A stretch of 64,000 nucleotides of DNA from assembly GCF_000263195.1 (NCBI RefSeq), contig NC_018748.1, forward strand, positions 3,348,001 through 3,412,000. Direction: 5' to 3'. Both the position numbers and the translations under genes were made by a program. Of the stretch, positions 1 through 8,900 are shown in pieces; positions within the stretch are counted from its first letter, which is position 1, and each line of letters begins with the position of its first letter. Source of the stretch: Emticicia oligotrophica DSM 17448 (GTDB lineage Bacteria; Bacteroidota; Bacteroidia; Cytophagales; Spirosomataceae). The notes beneath the pieces are model-generated. The model ran no database searches, had not been told where the DNA came from, and saw only the letters and a list, made by a program, of their open reading frames with translations.

Positions 1-743
1 ATATAAGGAGGAAGATGGGTGATTGTTTTAAAAATCGGTACAAAAAGAAGCGAACCTAAACCTACAAAAAACATTGTATTTCGTTCTTTAGCAGTAGTTT
101 CTGCAAAATCTTTCTCTTCAACTAGCTTACTATCAATTTGCTGGCCTTTCAATTTTAAACTTATAGCTGCAAGCGGTACAACCAAAGAGATTAGACTTGG
201 AATAAATAGGCCCTTCATGATATTTATAGCCATAATTTGCCCTCCAATCCAAAGCATTGTGGTCGTCACATCACCAATTGGCGACCACGCCCCGCCTGCA
301 TTGGCTGCAATAATTACCACACCAGCAAAAAACTTACGTTGGTCTGCATGAGCAATAATTTTTCTTAATAATGAAACCATTACAATCGCCGTAGTAAGGT
401 TATCAAGAGCAGCCGAAAGGAAAAAAGCTAAGAAACTAATCACCCAAAGAAGCGTTACGGCACTTTTACTTGAAATTTGGTCGGTAATAATCTTAAATCC
501 TTGGTGAGCATCAATTAACTCGACTATGGTCATGGCTCCAAGCAAGAAAAATAAAATTTCTGCAATACTAGCCAAATGATGAGAGAGGTGCTCTTGTATT
601 GCATGACTATCAGAGCCGCTCATTGCATATACTGTCCAACAGATTGTCCCAACGAGTAGGGCAGAAGCCGTTTTATTAATTTTTATAGGGTGTTCGAATG
701 CAATGGCCAAATAGCCAATGATGAATATAATAGTAATAAGCAT
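1..743 (-). CDS. NhaD-type Na+/H+ antiporter (partial, C-terminus beyond window)
   Basis: The minus-strand frame is open from ATG at 743 to the window edge, giving about 247 N-terminal residues. It reads as a polytopic inner-membrane protein. The segments ALDNLTTAIVM and ANAGGAWSPIGDVTTTMLW are typical of the NhaD / ArsB-like ion transporter superfamily, which exchanges cytoplasmic Na+ (or Li+) for H+. Family members are usually a little over 400 residues, so nearly half is missing. In-frame codons upstream of 743 offer no better ATG before a stop near 792. Family call is firm; substrate is inferred. Confidence 0.85.
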   Translation of the reverse strand, partial: MLITIIFIIGYLAIAFEHPIKINKTASALLVGTICWTVYAMSGSDSHAIQEHLSHHLASIAEILFFLLGAMTIVELIDAHQGFKIITDQISSKSAVTLLWVISFLAFFLSAALDNLTTAIVMVSLLRKIIAHADQRKFFAGVVIIAANAGGAWSPIGDVTTTMLWIGGQIMAINIMKGLFIPSLISLVVPLAAISLKLKGQQIDSKLVEEKDFAETTAKERNTMFFVGLGSLLFVPIFKTITHLPPY

Positions 744-848
744 GATGTGGTTAAATTGATTGAATGACAATATTACAAATAATCGTAAGCTTTATCAACC
801 TTTTACAAGGCCCCATCAAGCCCCGCAACCACTCATTCAAAAAATTAA

Positions 849-879
849 TTGAGCTGATAAAACTATTTCTCTATTTTTG
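849..879 (+). promoter_or_regulatory. Bacteroidota-type promoter for the Ppx/GppA-like gene
   Basis: TTG at 849-851, 20 nt, then TATTTTTG at 872-879 fits the -33/-7 consensus (TTG, N19-21, TAnnTTTG). The TTG at 877, which would extend the downstream reading frame, lies inside the -7 element, so translation more likely starts at ATG 922. Confidence 0.7.
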
Positions 880-921
880 CTCAACACTTATTTTAATTTA
901 AAAATAAAACTAATTAAGAAA

Positions 922-1965
922 ATGAACAAACTAACACCTCTTTCAAGATTTCTGATAATGCTTGTAATTCTTGGAACTATCTTTTTTGGTGGAAAATATG
1001 TCTTTGAGAATACTTCTTGGGGAAAAAGTATGTTGGCTAAAAGTGCCGAAGAACAATCTCAAACTGATACAAAAGCTCCCGAAAATGGTCCTGCTTCCGA
1101 AACTTCGAGTAGCGAAAACTCATCTTCTTCAAGTGATACTGAAGCAACTGCTAGCAGCGAAAGTAGCTTTAGCTATGTAGCACCTGAACCTATCAATGGT
1201 AAATTGAAAGGAGTAGTTGAGCTGGGTGCTAGTGGTTTTAATTCTTTTATTGTGCGAATAGATAAAGATAAAAACTGGAAGCTTGAAAAGGCAGAGTTTG
1301 GGAATAGTTTAGTAACTGAAAATATGGCAACCGATGAAGATATTCGTGCAGGTTTGAAGCAATATATTGGTAAAATGCTTGATTTTGGCGTGGGTGGTCG
1401 TGATATTCACTTTGTGGTGAGTTCAGGAGCGGTAAAGGCAGAAGTTACTCAAAAAATTGTTAAAAATTTAAAATCAATCAATTATTTTGTAAATACAGTT
1501 ACGCCAGAGCAAGAAGGTGCTTTAGGATTAAAATGTGTTTTGCCTAAGGATTTTGAAGATGAAGCTTTTGTAGCAGATATTGGTTCAGGAAACACTAAAA
1601 TTTCATGGATTAAAAATGGCGGTGTTACAGCGGTTGAAACTTATGGAGCTAAATACTTTCAAAATGGGCTAGATGATGGTAAAGTATATGATGAAGTAAA
1701 GGCAAAATGCAACGATATTCCTAGCATGAAACGTAAAACTTGCTTCATCATCGGTGGAGCTCCATTTTCGATGGCCAAACAAACACGTGTAGGGAAAGAA
1801 CGCTATACTGTTTTGAAAGCCCCTAAAGATTATAAAATGGATGATGCGAAAGGAAAAGCTGGTGTAAATATTTATAAAGCTATCAAAGATGCTACTGGAT
1901 GCGAACAATTTGTTTTCGACTGGGATGCTAACTTTACAATTGGTTTTTTATTGAATTTGCCATAA
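922..1965 (+). CDS. membrane-anchored Ppx/GppA-like (actin-fold) protein
   Basis: 347 residues from ATG 922; an upstream in-frame TTG at 877 falls inside the promoter and is rejected. Residues about 8-25 form a membrane anchor, about 45-85 are a Ser/Glu/Thr-rich linker, and the rest is an actin/Hsp70-type ATPase fold. Phosphate-loop-like segments are GVVELGASG (97-105) and VADIGSGNT (217-225); TPEQEGALG resembles the conserved glutamate segment of exopolyphosphatase/GppA proteins. The domain would sit outside the cytoplasm or be tethered to the membrane. Exopolyphosphatase or pppGpp hydrolase activity is not shown. It is monocistronic, with its own promoter and terminator. Confidence 0.6.
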   Translation: MNKLTPLSRFLIMLVILGTIFFGGKYVFENTSWGKSMLAKSAEEQSQTDTKAPENGPASETSSSENSSSSSDTEATASSESSFSYVAPEPINGKLKGVVELGASGFNSFIVRIDKDKNWKLEKAEFGNSLVTENMATDEDIRAGLKQYIGKMLDFGVGGRDIHFVVSSGAVKAEVTQKIVKNLKSINYFVNTVTPEQEGALGLKCVLPKDFEDEAFVADIGSGNTKISWIKNGGVTAVETYGAKYFQNGLDDGKVYDEVKAKCNDIPSMKRKTCFIIGGAPFSMAKQTRVGKERYTVLKAPKDYKMDDAKGKAGVNIYKAIKDATGCEQFVFDWDANFTIGFLLNLP

Positions 1966-1990
1966 TTCCCAAAAGTATAACTTTCAATTA

Positions 1991-2027
1991 AAAGTCGGCA
2001 GGTTGAAGAAACCTGCCGACTTTTTTT
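1991..2027 (+). terminator. intrinsic terminator
   Basis: A 14-bp perfect stem (AAAGTCGGCAGGTT / AACCTGCCGACTTT), 5-nt loop and a T run at 2021-2027 directly follow the Ppx/GppA-like gene. Confidence 0.9.
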
Positions 2028-2048
2028 ATGAAAAAAATCAAACCGCCC

Positions 2049-2076
2049 GCAAGTTTTTTCTAAATTCCGCATCTAA
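2049..2076 (+). promoter_or_regulatory. putative ECF-sigma promoter, copy 1 (autoregulatory)
   Basis: GCAAGTTTTTTC (2049-2060), 8 nt, GCATCTAA (2069-2076). The same two blocks with the same 8-nt spacing recur at 3518-3545. The position 30 nt before the sigma gene, and the likeness to ECF promoters (AA-TT-rich -35, TCTAA-like -10), suggest the downstream sigma factor reads it. No TAnnTTTG housekeeping element was seen here. Confidence 0.6.
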
Positions 2077-2106
2077 TAGTTATAGACCTAATCTAACCGA
2101 CACTGT

Positions 2107-2682
2107 TTGGACGAAAGACAACTGATTACTGAATTACAGAAAGGCTCACAAAATGCTTTTCGCCACCTCGTTGAATCATTTCAAAGCAAGGTGTTTAACA
2201 CGGTATTGTCTATTGTCCAAAATATTGAAGAAGCTGAAGATGTTGCTCAAGAAGTATTTATTGAAGTATATGAATCGGTTGGTAAATTTAAAGGAGAAGC
2301 AAAAATTTCTACTTGGATTTACCGAATTGCAACCACAAAAGCTTTAGAGGTACATCGCAAGAAAAAAGCAGTTAAGCGATTTGCATTCTTAACAAGCCTT
2401 TTCGGTGAAGATGATGAAATCGTACATCACCCCGTTGAATTTGAGCATCCGGGTGTAGTTTTTGAAAATAAAGAACGAGCAAAAGTATTATTTGCTCATA
2501 TAAATCAATTGCCTGATAATCAAAAAGTTGCGTTTTCATTATTTAATGTTGAAGGATTAAGTTATCAGGAAATTTCGGAGGTTATGCAGATTACCATTTC
2601 ATCAGTGGAATCATTAATATTTCGGGCAAAAACAAATCTTCGAAAAACACTTAAAGACCATTATGTGAACAAAAGCATATAA
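2107..2682 (+). CDS. ECF-family RNA polymerase sigma factor
   Basis: 191 residues. Region 2 spans about residues 15-85 (EAEDVAQEVFIEVY, then ISTWIYRIATTKALEVHRKKK), followed by an acidic/His linker and region 4 (about 135-185: LPDNQKVAFSLFNVEGLSYQEISEVM, SSVESLIFRAKTNLRK). This is normal ECF length and layout. The start is a TTG; no ATG fits the family N-terminus. The gene is 4 nt upstream of a small membrane protein and then a Spy/CnrX-like protein, the layout of a sigma/anti-sigma/sensor cassette. The motif at 2049-2076 implies autoregulation. Confidence 0.92.
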   Translation: MDERQLITELQKGSQNAFRHLVESFQSKVFNTVLSIVQNIEEAEDVAQEVFIEVYESVGKFKGEAKISTWIYRIATTKALEVHRKKKAVKRFAFLTSLFGEDDEIVHHPVEFEHPGVVFENKERAKVLFAHINQLPDNQKVAFSLFNVEGLSYQEISEVMQITISSVESLIFRAKTNLRKTLKDHYVNKSI

Positions 2683-2686
2683 GTAA

Positions 2687-2992
2687 ATGAAAAATCAAGA
2701 AGAAATCGAACGCCAAATAGAAGAAACCTTAAGAGCATTAGAAGGAATCGAACGAGCAGAGCCTCGGCCTTTTTTCTTAACTCGACTAGAGAACCGAATG
2801 CAACAACGCTATGCTCCAGTACCTAAGTTTATGGTAAAACCAGCATTTATTTGGTCGTTTTTGACCTTGATAGTACTCATTAATGTAGGTGTTTTACTTC
2901 GTTATGGACAAAAAACTGTAAAGTCTGAGGCACAAGATGCTAGCTCTTTCGCTCAAGAATATGGCCTGAATACCTTCGATTCAAATTTATAG
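2687..2992 (+). CDS. putative anti-sigma factor (small single-pass membrane protein)
   Basis: 101 residues: a charged cytoplasmic N-terminus (about 1-45), one membrane helix (about 48-68, PAFIWSFLTLIVLINVGVLL) and a short outer tail. No zinc-binding HxxxCxxC motif is visible, so the anti-sigma role is inferred from topology and from position between the ECF gene (4-nt gap) and the sensor-like gene (4-nt gap). CnrY-type anti-sigmas are similarly small single-pass proteins. Confidence comes from context, not from sequence similarity. Confidence 0.6.
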   Translation: MKNQEEIERQIEETLRALEGIERAEPRPFFLTRLENRMQQRYAPVPKFMVKPAFIWSFLTLIVLINVGVLLRYGQKTVKSEAQDASSFAQEYGLNTFDSNL

Positions 2993-2996
2993 AACC

Positions 2997-3491
2997 ATGA
3001 AAGAAAATAGTAAATTTCGATTACTTTGGGTGGCAGTAGGCGTTCTGTTGCTACTTAATATTAGCTTGTTAGCTTGGATTAGCTTTTTTTCAAAAATGCT
3101 TCCTAGAGAACCTCAAAGATTATTCTTAGAAACTGAATTAAAGTTTGATGAAAAGCAAGCCGAAGCCTATCGAAAACTTCGACACGAACATGCCGAGCAG
3201 ATGAGAAGCTTGCGTGATGGGGTAAAAGAAATGAAAGAGGCTTATTATGCCGATTTAGACAAAACAATTTCTGAAGATTCGCTGAAGGAAAGAGCTGAAA
3301 AAATTGAAGGGAGAATGGTAGAAGCAGATGTCATTACTTTTAAGCATTTTCAACAAGTAAGAGAAATGTGCACACCTGAACAGCAAAAACATTTTGATGA
3401 AGTGATTATTGAACTCATTCGTTCACTAGAACGCCCCGGACCGCCAAGAAGAGGACCGCACCCAGAGGGGATGCCTCCCGAAAGACGATAA
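2997..3491 (+). CDS. Spy/CnrX-like periplasmic metal-sensor protein
   Basis: 164 residues. One N-terminal membrane helix (about 9-31) anchors a helical periplasmic domain rich in Lys, Glu, His and Met, with LRHEHAEQMRSLRDGVKEM and, later, MCTPEQQKHFDEVI. The latter is the conserved helix of the Spy/CpxP/CnrX 'periplasmic heavy metal sensor' group. The tail is Pro/Arg-rich. In CnrYXH-type systems the membrane sensor holds the anti-sigma until metal or envelope stress frees the sigma factor. It is last in the sigma operon, ending just before the second copy of the putative sigma promoter. Confidence 0.7.
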   Translation: MKENSKFRLLWVAVGVLLLLNISLLAWISFFSKMLPREPQRLFLETELKFDEKQAEAYRKLRHEHAEQMRSLRDGVKEMKEAYYADLDKTISEDSLKERAEKIEGRMVEADVITFKHFQQVREMCTPEQQKHFDEVIIELIRSLERPGPPRRGPHPEGMPPERR

Positions 3492-3517
3492 AAATTCGGT
3501 AAAAAATAAAAAAGACC

Positions 3518-3545
3518 GCAAGTTTTTTCGAGTAATTGCATCTAA
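3518..3545 (+). promoter_or_regulatory. putative ECF-sigma promoter, copy 2
   Basis: GCAAGTTTTTTC (3518-3529), 8 nt, GCATCTAA (3538-3545): both blocks and their spacing are identical to 2049-2076, while the spacer differs (GAGTAATT versus TAAATTCC). It lies 100 nt before the YHYH gene, so the YHYH/MORN/SCO operon is a predicted sigma target. Confidence 0.6.
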
Positions 3546-3644
3546 ACATCCAAGACTTTAAAAATTGACTAAATATTCTATGAATTGAACTTTACTAATA
3601 AAACACTTTATTCTTTTCAAGTTTCAAAACAAAATTCAGTTCCT

Positions 3645-4454
3645 ATGAAAAAGTCAATAGCAGTCATTTGTTTTTTTGCAGTAAATACGCTTATTACTTC
3701 TGCATGTAAGGATTCAAATTCAGAGATGACACCAAACGATGGTAGTAGTAATACGAATACTGCTTCAAGCACTACCAATACAGCAAGTGCTAATGCCACT
3801 ACTTCGCTCGAATTATTTAAAAAAATCTATGGAGCAACTGAGGTTTACATTGAAGGTAATTATGCTGTCATCAAAACCAATGGTTTACCCGACCACAAGA
3901 CTCCTTATTATAAAGATACCCAATGGGCCAATACTATGTATGAAGGATACAATGGAACGAATACAAAGTTCAATTTGAATCCAAATCGCATTACTTCACA
4001 AAGCTTGGTGTTCAAAATTCCAATCAATCCAACTAAAGCAAATAAGTCAAGTGCTACGCCGCTCGGTCCAATTGGCGTTTCACTCAATGGTGTGCCATTT
4101 TTCAATCAATATGCGGCAATGAATGCTCCATTAACAAATGAAATTAATAGTTTTGACCAATATAATGGGCATCCTCAACAACAAGGTCAGTACCACTATC
4201 ATGTTGAACCTACCTATCTAACTACTAAAAAAGGGAAAGATGCACTTTTAGGATTTTTGTTAGATGGTTTTCCTGTTTATGGGCCACTTGAAAAAGGGAA
4301 AACTGTTTCAAATAGCGATTTAGATGGTTATCATGGACATACTCACGCTACAACCGAATATCCGAACGGTATTTATCATTATCACATTACTGATGCAGAC
4401 CCTTATATCAATGGAAATGGTTTCTATGGCACGGCAGGTACTGTTTCTAAGTAG
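3645..4454 (+). CDS. YHYH-domain lipoprotein
   Basis: 269 residues from ATG 3645; the frame opens at TTG 3585, but MKKSIAVICFFAVNTLITSAC is a clear lipoprotein signal with the lipidated Cys at 21. A Ser/Thr/Asn-rich linker follows. The C-terminal half has GQYHYHVEP, DGYHGHTH and GIYHYHITDADPY, the signature of the YHYH domain family, whose biochemical role is poorly defined; the His density suggests metal binding. Likely exported to the envelope. It overlaps the next gene by 29 nt and heads the operon behind the second sigma-type promoter. Confidence 0.8.
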   Translation: MKKSIAVICFFAVNTLITSACKDSNSEMTPNDGSSNTNTASSTTNTASANATTSLELFKKIYGATEVYIEGNYAVIKTNGLPDHKTPYYKDTQWANTMYEGYNGTNTKFNLNPNRITSQSLVFKIPINPTKANKSSATPLGPIGVSLNGVPFFNQYAAMNAPLTNEINSFDQYNGHPQQQGQYHYHVEPTYLTTKKGKDALLGFLLDGFPVYGPLEKGKTVSNSDLDGYHGHTHATTEYPNGIYHYHITDADPYINGNGFYGTAGTVSK

Positions 4455-5007
4455 TATTTGTTTAATATTGGTTGCTTGTCAATCAAAAAACATTCAAGAA
4501 ACTTTGCTAAAAGTCCATGAGTCTGATGCTGCATTTAGCCGAAATCAAGGGCAATTGTTTTATAAGAATCAGCTTTTTTCGGGAATTCAGTTTGCAGTTT
4601 TTACGAATGGCGATACTGCTAGAATTACTCATTTTAAAGAGGGGAAGGAACAAGGTTCTAGTAAAGTATGGTACGAAAATGGTCAGTTGGCCGAACAAAG
4701 ATTCTACAATAAAGGTAAAAAGGAGGGTATTCATCGAGCATGGTGGCCAGATGGTAAACCACGATTTGAATATCATTTTAAAAACGATGAACATCATGGG
4801 GTGCAAAGAGATTGGTTTCCTAATGGACGTTTAGCAGAGGTTTTTCATTATCAAAATGGTCATGAAGAAGGCCCTCAACAAATGTGGTTTGATGATGGTA
4901 CTTTAAAGGCAAACTACGTAATAAAGGATGGTAGAAGGTATGGCTTGCCGGGTGTTAAAAACTGTGTTTCGGTAGTAGAAAACAATATTTTTCAAGCAAA
5001 AAAATGA
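4426..5007 (+). CDS. MORN-like repeat lipoprotein
   Basis: About 193 residues. ATG 4426 gives a compact lipoprotein signal (MARQVLFLSSICLILVAC); ATG 4417 and 4411 are alternatives. The body holds about five 'toxin-antitoxin YwqK' / MORN-like units: KVWYENGQLAEQRFY, RAWWPDGKPRFEYHF, RDWFPNGRLAEVFHY, QMWFDDGTLKANY. These repeats form beta-hairpin stacks, generally of unknown role in Bacteroidota. Start overlaps the YHYH gene by 29 nt and the stop overlaps the SCO gene (ATGA), so translation is probably coupled. Confidence 0.75.
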   Translation: MARQVLFLSSICLILVACQSKNIQETLLKVHESDAAFSRNQGQLFYKNQLFSGIQFAVFTNGDTARITHFKEGKEQGSSKVWYENGQLAEQRFYNKGKKEGIHRAWWPDGKPRFEYHFKNDEHHGVQRDWFPNGRLAEVFHYQNGHEEGPQQMWFDDGTLKANYVIKDGRRYGLPGVKNCVSVVENNIFQAKK

Positions 5008-5684
5008 TTTTTAAAATCTTAAATATAAAAGAAGCAGAAGGGTGTAAATATTTTTTTGTGCTTTTGTTCTTTGGTTTGGTTGCGTGTCAAACCAAAGAAC
5101 AAATCCAAAAACACAGCTTACCCTATTATAATACTGCCGATTTTACCCCTAACTGGTATTCTCAAAGCCAATTAGATACATTAAAATTGCATCAAATTGC
5201 CAATTTTAGTTTTACTGACCAAGAGGGTAAAAATATTACCCAAGAGACTGTAAAAGGAAAAATATTTGTAGCCAATTTCTTTTTTACTATTTGCCCAAGT
5301 ATTTGTCCAACTATGACTCAAAATCTACAAGTTGTCCAAAAAGCTTTTGGGAATGATACGAATATAGTAATGATTTCTCATTCAGTAATGCCTGCTACTG
5401 ACTCGGTAGCACAATTAAAAAAATATGCTAATCGTTGGAAAATTGATTCTCAGCGATGGCATTTGTTAACTGGCGAGAAAGAAAAAATCTATTCTTTGGC
5501 TAGAGAATCATATTTTGCCGAAAAAGAAATAGGCTTGCAGAAAGAAAAAAACGAATTTTTGCATACAGAAAATGCCTTTTTGATAGATAAGCATGGCCAT
5601 ATTAGAGGAGTTTATAATGCAACCTTACCACTTGACATAGAAAATTTAGTAAAAGATATTCATGTATTGAAATCCGTTGATTAG
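5004..5684 (+). CDS. SCO1/SenC-family copper-binding thioredoxin-fold protein
   Basis: 226 residues with a membrane-directing N-terminus (about 15-32; LVAC may be a lipobox). The thioredoxin-like core carries the SCO motif CPSICP (Cys pair three residues apart) and a distal His in FLHTENAFLID, the three copper ligands of the family. SCO proteins deliver copper to the CuA site of cytochrome oxidase or act as envelope thiol reductases. Third gene of the operon, overlapping its neighbour by 4 nt. Association with a metal-sensor-type sigma cassette fits a copper or redox envelope stress role (inference). Confidence 0.88.
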   Translation: MIFKILNIKEAEGCKYFFVLLFFGLVACQTKEQIQKHSLPYYNTADFTPNWYSQSQLDTLKLHQIANFSFTDQEGKNITQETVKGKIFVANFFFTICPSICPTMTQNLQVVQKAFGNDTNIVMISHSVMPATDSVAQLKKYANRWKIDSQRWHLLTGEKEKIYSLARESYFAEKEIGLQKEKNEFLHTENAFLIDKHGHIRGVYNATLPLDIENLVKDIHVLKSVD

Positions 5685-5708
5685 CTACATTTAGGTCGAT
5701 TTTTGTTT

Positions 5709-5724
5709 GACCCCATTCGGGGTC
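5709..5724. repeat. short hairpin after the SCO gene
   Basis: GACCCC-ATTC-GGGGTC is a perfect 6-bp hairpin without a clear T run on either side. It may be a weak terminator or stabilising structure. Apart from this and the promoter at 5865-5899, nothing recognisable was seen in 5685-5959. Confidence 0.35.
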
Positions 5725-5864
5725 GAACATGGTAATCTTACAAACATGAGAACTATTTATTGATAATAAATCTTCCCTTGATTACACTCAAATTCTTCAT
5801 ATTCAGTCCAAACATCGTATCAAATTTTACTTATTTGGTCTGATGCACTGATGATTTCCTCTCA

Positions 5865-5899
5865 TTTTGCTTTAAAATTTTACAAAAAATATAACTTTG
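5865..5899 (+). promoter_or_regulatory. Bacteroidota-type promoter for the tricorn-type protease gene
   Basis: TTTTG at 5865-5869, 22 nt, TAACTTTG at 5892-5899. The -7 match is exact and the spacing slightly long. It lies 61 nt before the ATG. Confidence 0.55.
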
Positions 5900-5959
5900 T
5901 TAGAAAATGGAAGGTTATTGAAATAAAGCACAAAAAACCTATCAGCAAACTAACATATT

Positions 5960-8900
5960 ATGAAAAAAACTCTCCTAACCGCAGCAATTCTTAGCTGTAC
6001 AAGCCTTTTTATTCAAGCACAAAATAATTTATTGCTACGTCAGCCAGCCATTAATAAAGATGGTTCGGTAGTAGCTTTTTCGTTTCAGGGCGATATTTGG
6101 ACAGTTCCGAGTTCTGGTGGAAAAGCCACTCGCTTAACTATTCATGAGGCTTATGAAAGTAACCCAGTTTTTAGTCCAGATGGCAACCAAATTGCTTTTT
6201 CAGGAGCGAGATTTGGTAATAATGATGTATTCGTCATGCCAACTGAAGGTGGTATGGCTAAACGCCTAACTTACCATTCTGGCAATGACTTGGTTTCGAG
6301 TTGGACTCAAGCTGATAAAATCGTTTTCTCAACCAACCGAGAATTTAAACAAATCGAACGCCCGAATGAGGTTTATGCGATTAACCCTAAAGGTGGTACA
6401 GAATTCCGTGTACTCGATGCCGTAGGATTCGACCCAGTTTATTCACCTGATGGCCGATTCATGGTTTTTGTTCGTGGTGATATTAATCCTGTGGCTCGTC
6501 AAGAATACAAAGGTAGTTCTGACCGTGACCTATGGCTTTATGATAACAAAAATAAAACTTTCCTGCAGTTACCGGGTTTCGAAACCAACGATGTTTTTCC
6601 GCAATGGGTCGGAAATAATACTGTTTATTTTTTAAGTAGTAATGAAGGCGTTTATAATATCTATCGCTTGAAAATTGACGCTAATGGAAAAGCAATGGAT
6701 AAACCTGAAAAACTGACCAATTATAAAGATGAGTCGATTCGAGCATTTAGCGTATCAGCCGATGGTAATTCGATTGTTTTTGAAAAAGACATGAATCTTT
6801 ATACCATGAAAATCAATGGTGGTTCTGCCCAGAAATTGAATGTGAAAATCAGTGCAGATGAACGTTTAGATGCATCCGAACAGAAAACTTTTACCAGCGG
6901 AGCAAATGAGTATGCGGTTTCGCCTAATGGTAAATTATTGGCTTATTCAATTCGTGGTGAAATATTTGTAAAGGAAGCAGATAAAGAAAAGTCAAGAAGT
7001 ATCAATGTTTCTGAACATCCTTTCCGTGATATAGAACCTACTTGGCTTAATGATTCTACTCTACTCTTCAGCAGCGACCGTAATAATGGTAATTTTGATA
7101 TCTACATGGTACGCTCTACCGATAGCACTCAACGCAATATTTTCAAATCACTGAAGCACGAAATCGTACAACTTACTAAAACACCAGGGGATGAAACCAG
7201 TATGAGTGTGTCTGGTGATGGAAAGAAAATAGCTTACGTACGTGGGCGAGGAACATTTGTGGTGGCCGATATTACAACTGATGGTAAATTGAGCAACGAG
7301 AAAATTTTAAACGATAGTTGGGCATCTCCAAGTGGTATTGTTTGGAGTCCGGATAATAAATGGTTAGCCTACTCATTAGAAGATTTATATTTTAACGAAG
7401 AAATCTTTATTCAAGCCGCCGATAATTCTACAAAAGCCGTCAATGTTTCGATGCATCCACGAACTGACCGTCGTCCATTTTGGAGTGCTGATGGTTCGAA
7501 GTTGGGTTTCCTATCTGAGCGTAGTGTAGGTCGTAGTTTTGATGTTTGGTTTGCTTGGTTGAAAAAAGAAGATTGGGAAAAAGAAACCCAAGATTGGCAA
7601 GAACGCGATACACCTGCCGCTGAAGCTGCTCCTGCTAAACCAAACGATAAAAAAGATAAAACACCAAAGCCAATTAAAATCGACTTTGATAAAATTCATG
7701 AACGAGTAGTACAGGTAACTAACTTCACTGGTGATGAAAGTGACCTTGTAATCTCGAAAGATGGTGAGACTTTCTACTATACAACCGCTAGTAGTAATGC
7801 GAAGGGGCGTGACCTATACAGTATTAAATGGGATGGCAAAGATTTGAAAGAAATCACCAAAGGAGGGGCAAATCCATCGGGAGTAACCATGGATAAAGAT
7901 GGAAAGTATTTATATTATGCTCGTCAAGGAGCTTTGGCACGAATTGATGTAAAATCAAATGTATCAGAATCACTGCCTTTTGTTGCAAAAATGAAAATTG
8001 ATTATATGGCAGAGCGTACACAAGTATTTGAAGAAGCATGGAGAACCATTCGAGATGGTTTCTATGACCCCAAATTCCATGGCAATGATTGGGTAAAACT
8101 GCATGATAAATACAAAGAACGTTGTATCAATGCCAGCACGGGCAATGACTTCAGAGATATGTTTAATTTACTTTTGGGCGAACTTAACTCAAGTCACATG
8201 GGCTTAACCGTAACTGAAAGAGCAGACACTCAACGTGAATCAACTGGATTATTAGGTACAGAATTAGTACCTGTGGCGGGCGGAGTAAGAATAAACCATG
8301 TAGTGCCAGAAACACCTGCAGATAAAGAAAAAAGCAAACTCAATGAGGGCGATGTAATTATTGCCGTAAATGGTGAAGCTGTTGCAGAAAATGGCAATTT
8401 TTATGAGTTATTGAATGGATTAGTCAATGAAAAAGTGTTACTTACTGTGAAAGCTACTGATGGAAAAACACGTGAAGTAGCTATTAGACTCACGGCAAGT
8501 ATCGCTAATAACCTTTATGAGGAATGGGTAGAAGGCCGCAAAAAATTGGTTGAAAAATACTCGAATGGACGTTTGGGCTATATTCATATTAAAGGTATGG
8601 ATTTTCCGAGTTTTGAAGTAGTTGAACGTGAATTTACAGCGGCTGGTTATGGTAAAGATGGAATCATCATTGATGTTAGATATAATGGTGGTGGTTCAAC
8701 GACCGATTACTTAATGACCATCCTCAACTACAAGCAACACGCCTACACGATACCACGAGGAGCAAGTAATGATTTAGAGAAAGATAAACTCAAATTTAGA
8801 GATTATTATCCTTTGGGTGAAAGATTAGTCTATGCGGCATGGACAAAGCCTTCTATTGCTCTTTGTAATGAAGGTAGCTACTCTAATGCAGAGATTTTCT

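Noticed and set aside
1872-2072. Antisense ORF starting MRNLEKTCGRF, similar to one at 3350-3541 starting MQLLEKTCGLF
   Set aside because: The shared peptide is the reverse reading of the duplicated sigma promoter (GCAAGTTTTTTC), not a protein family.
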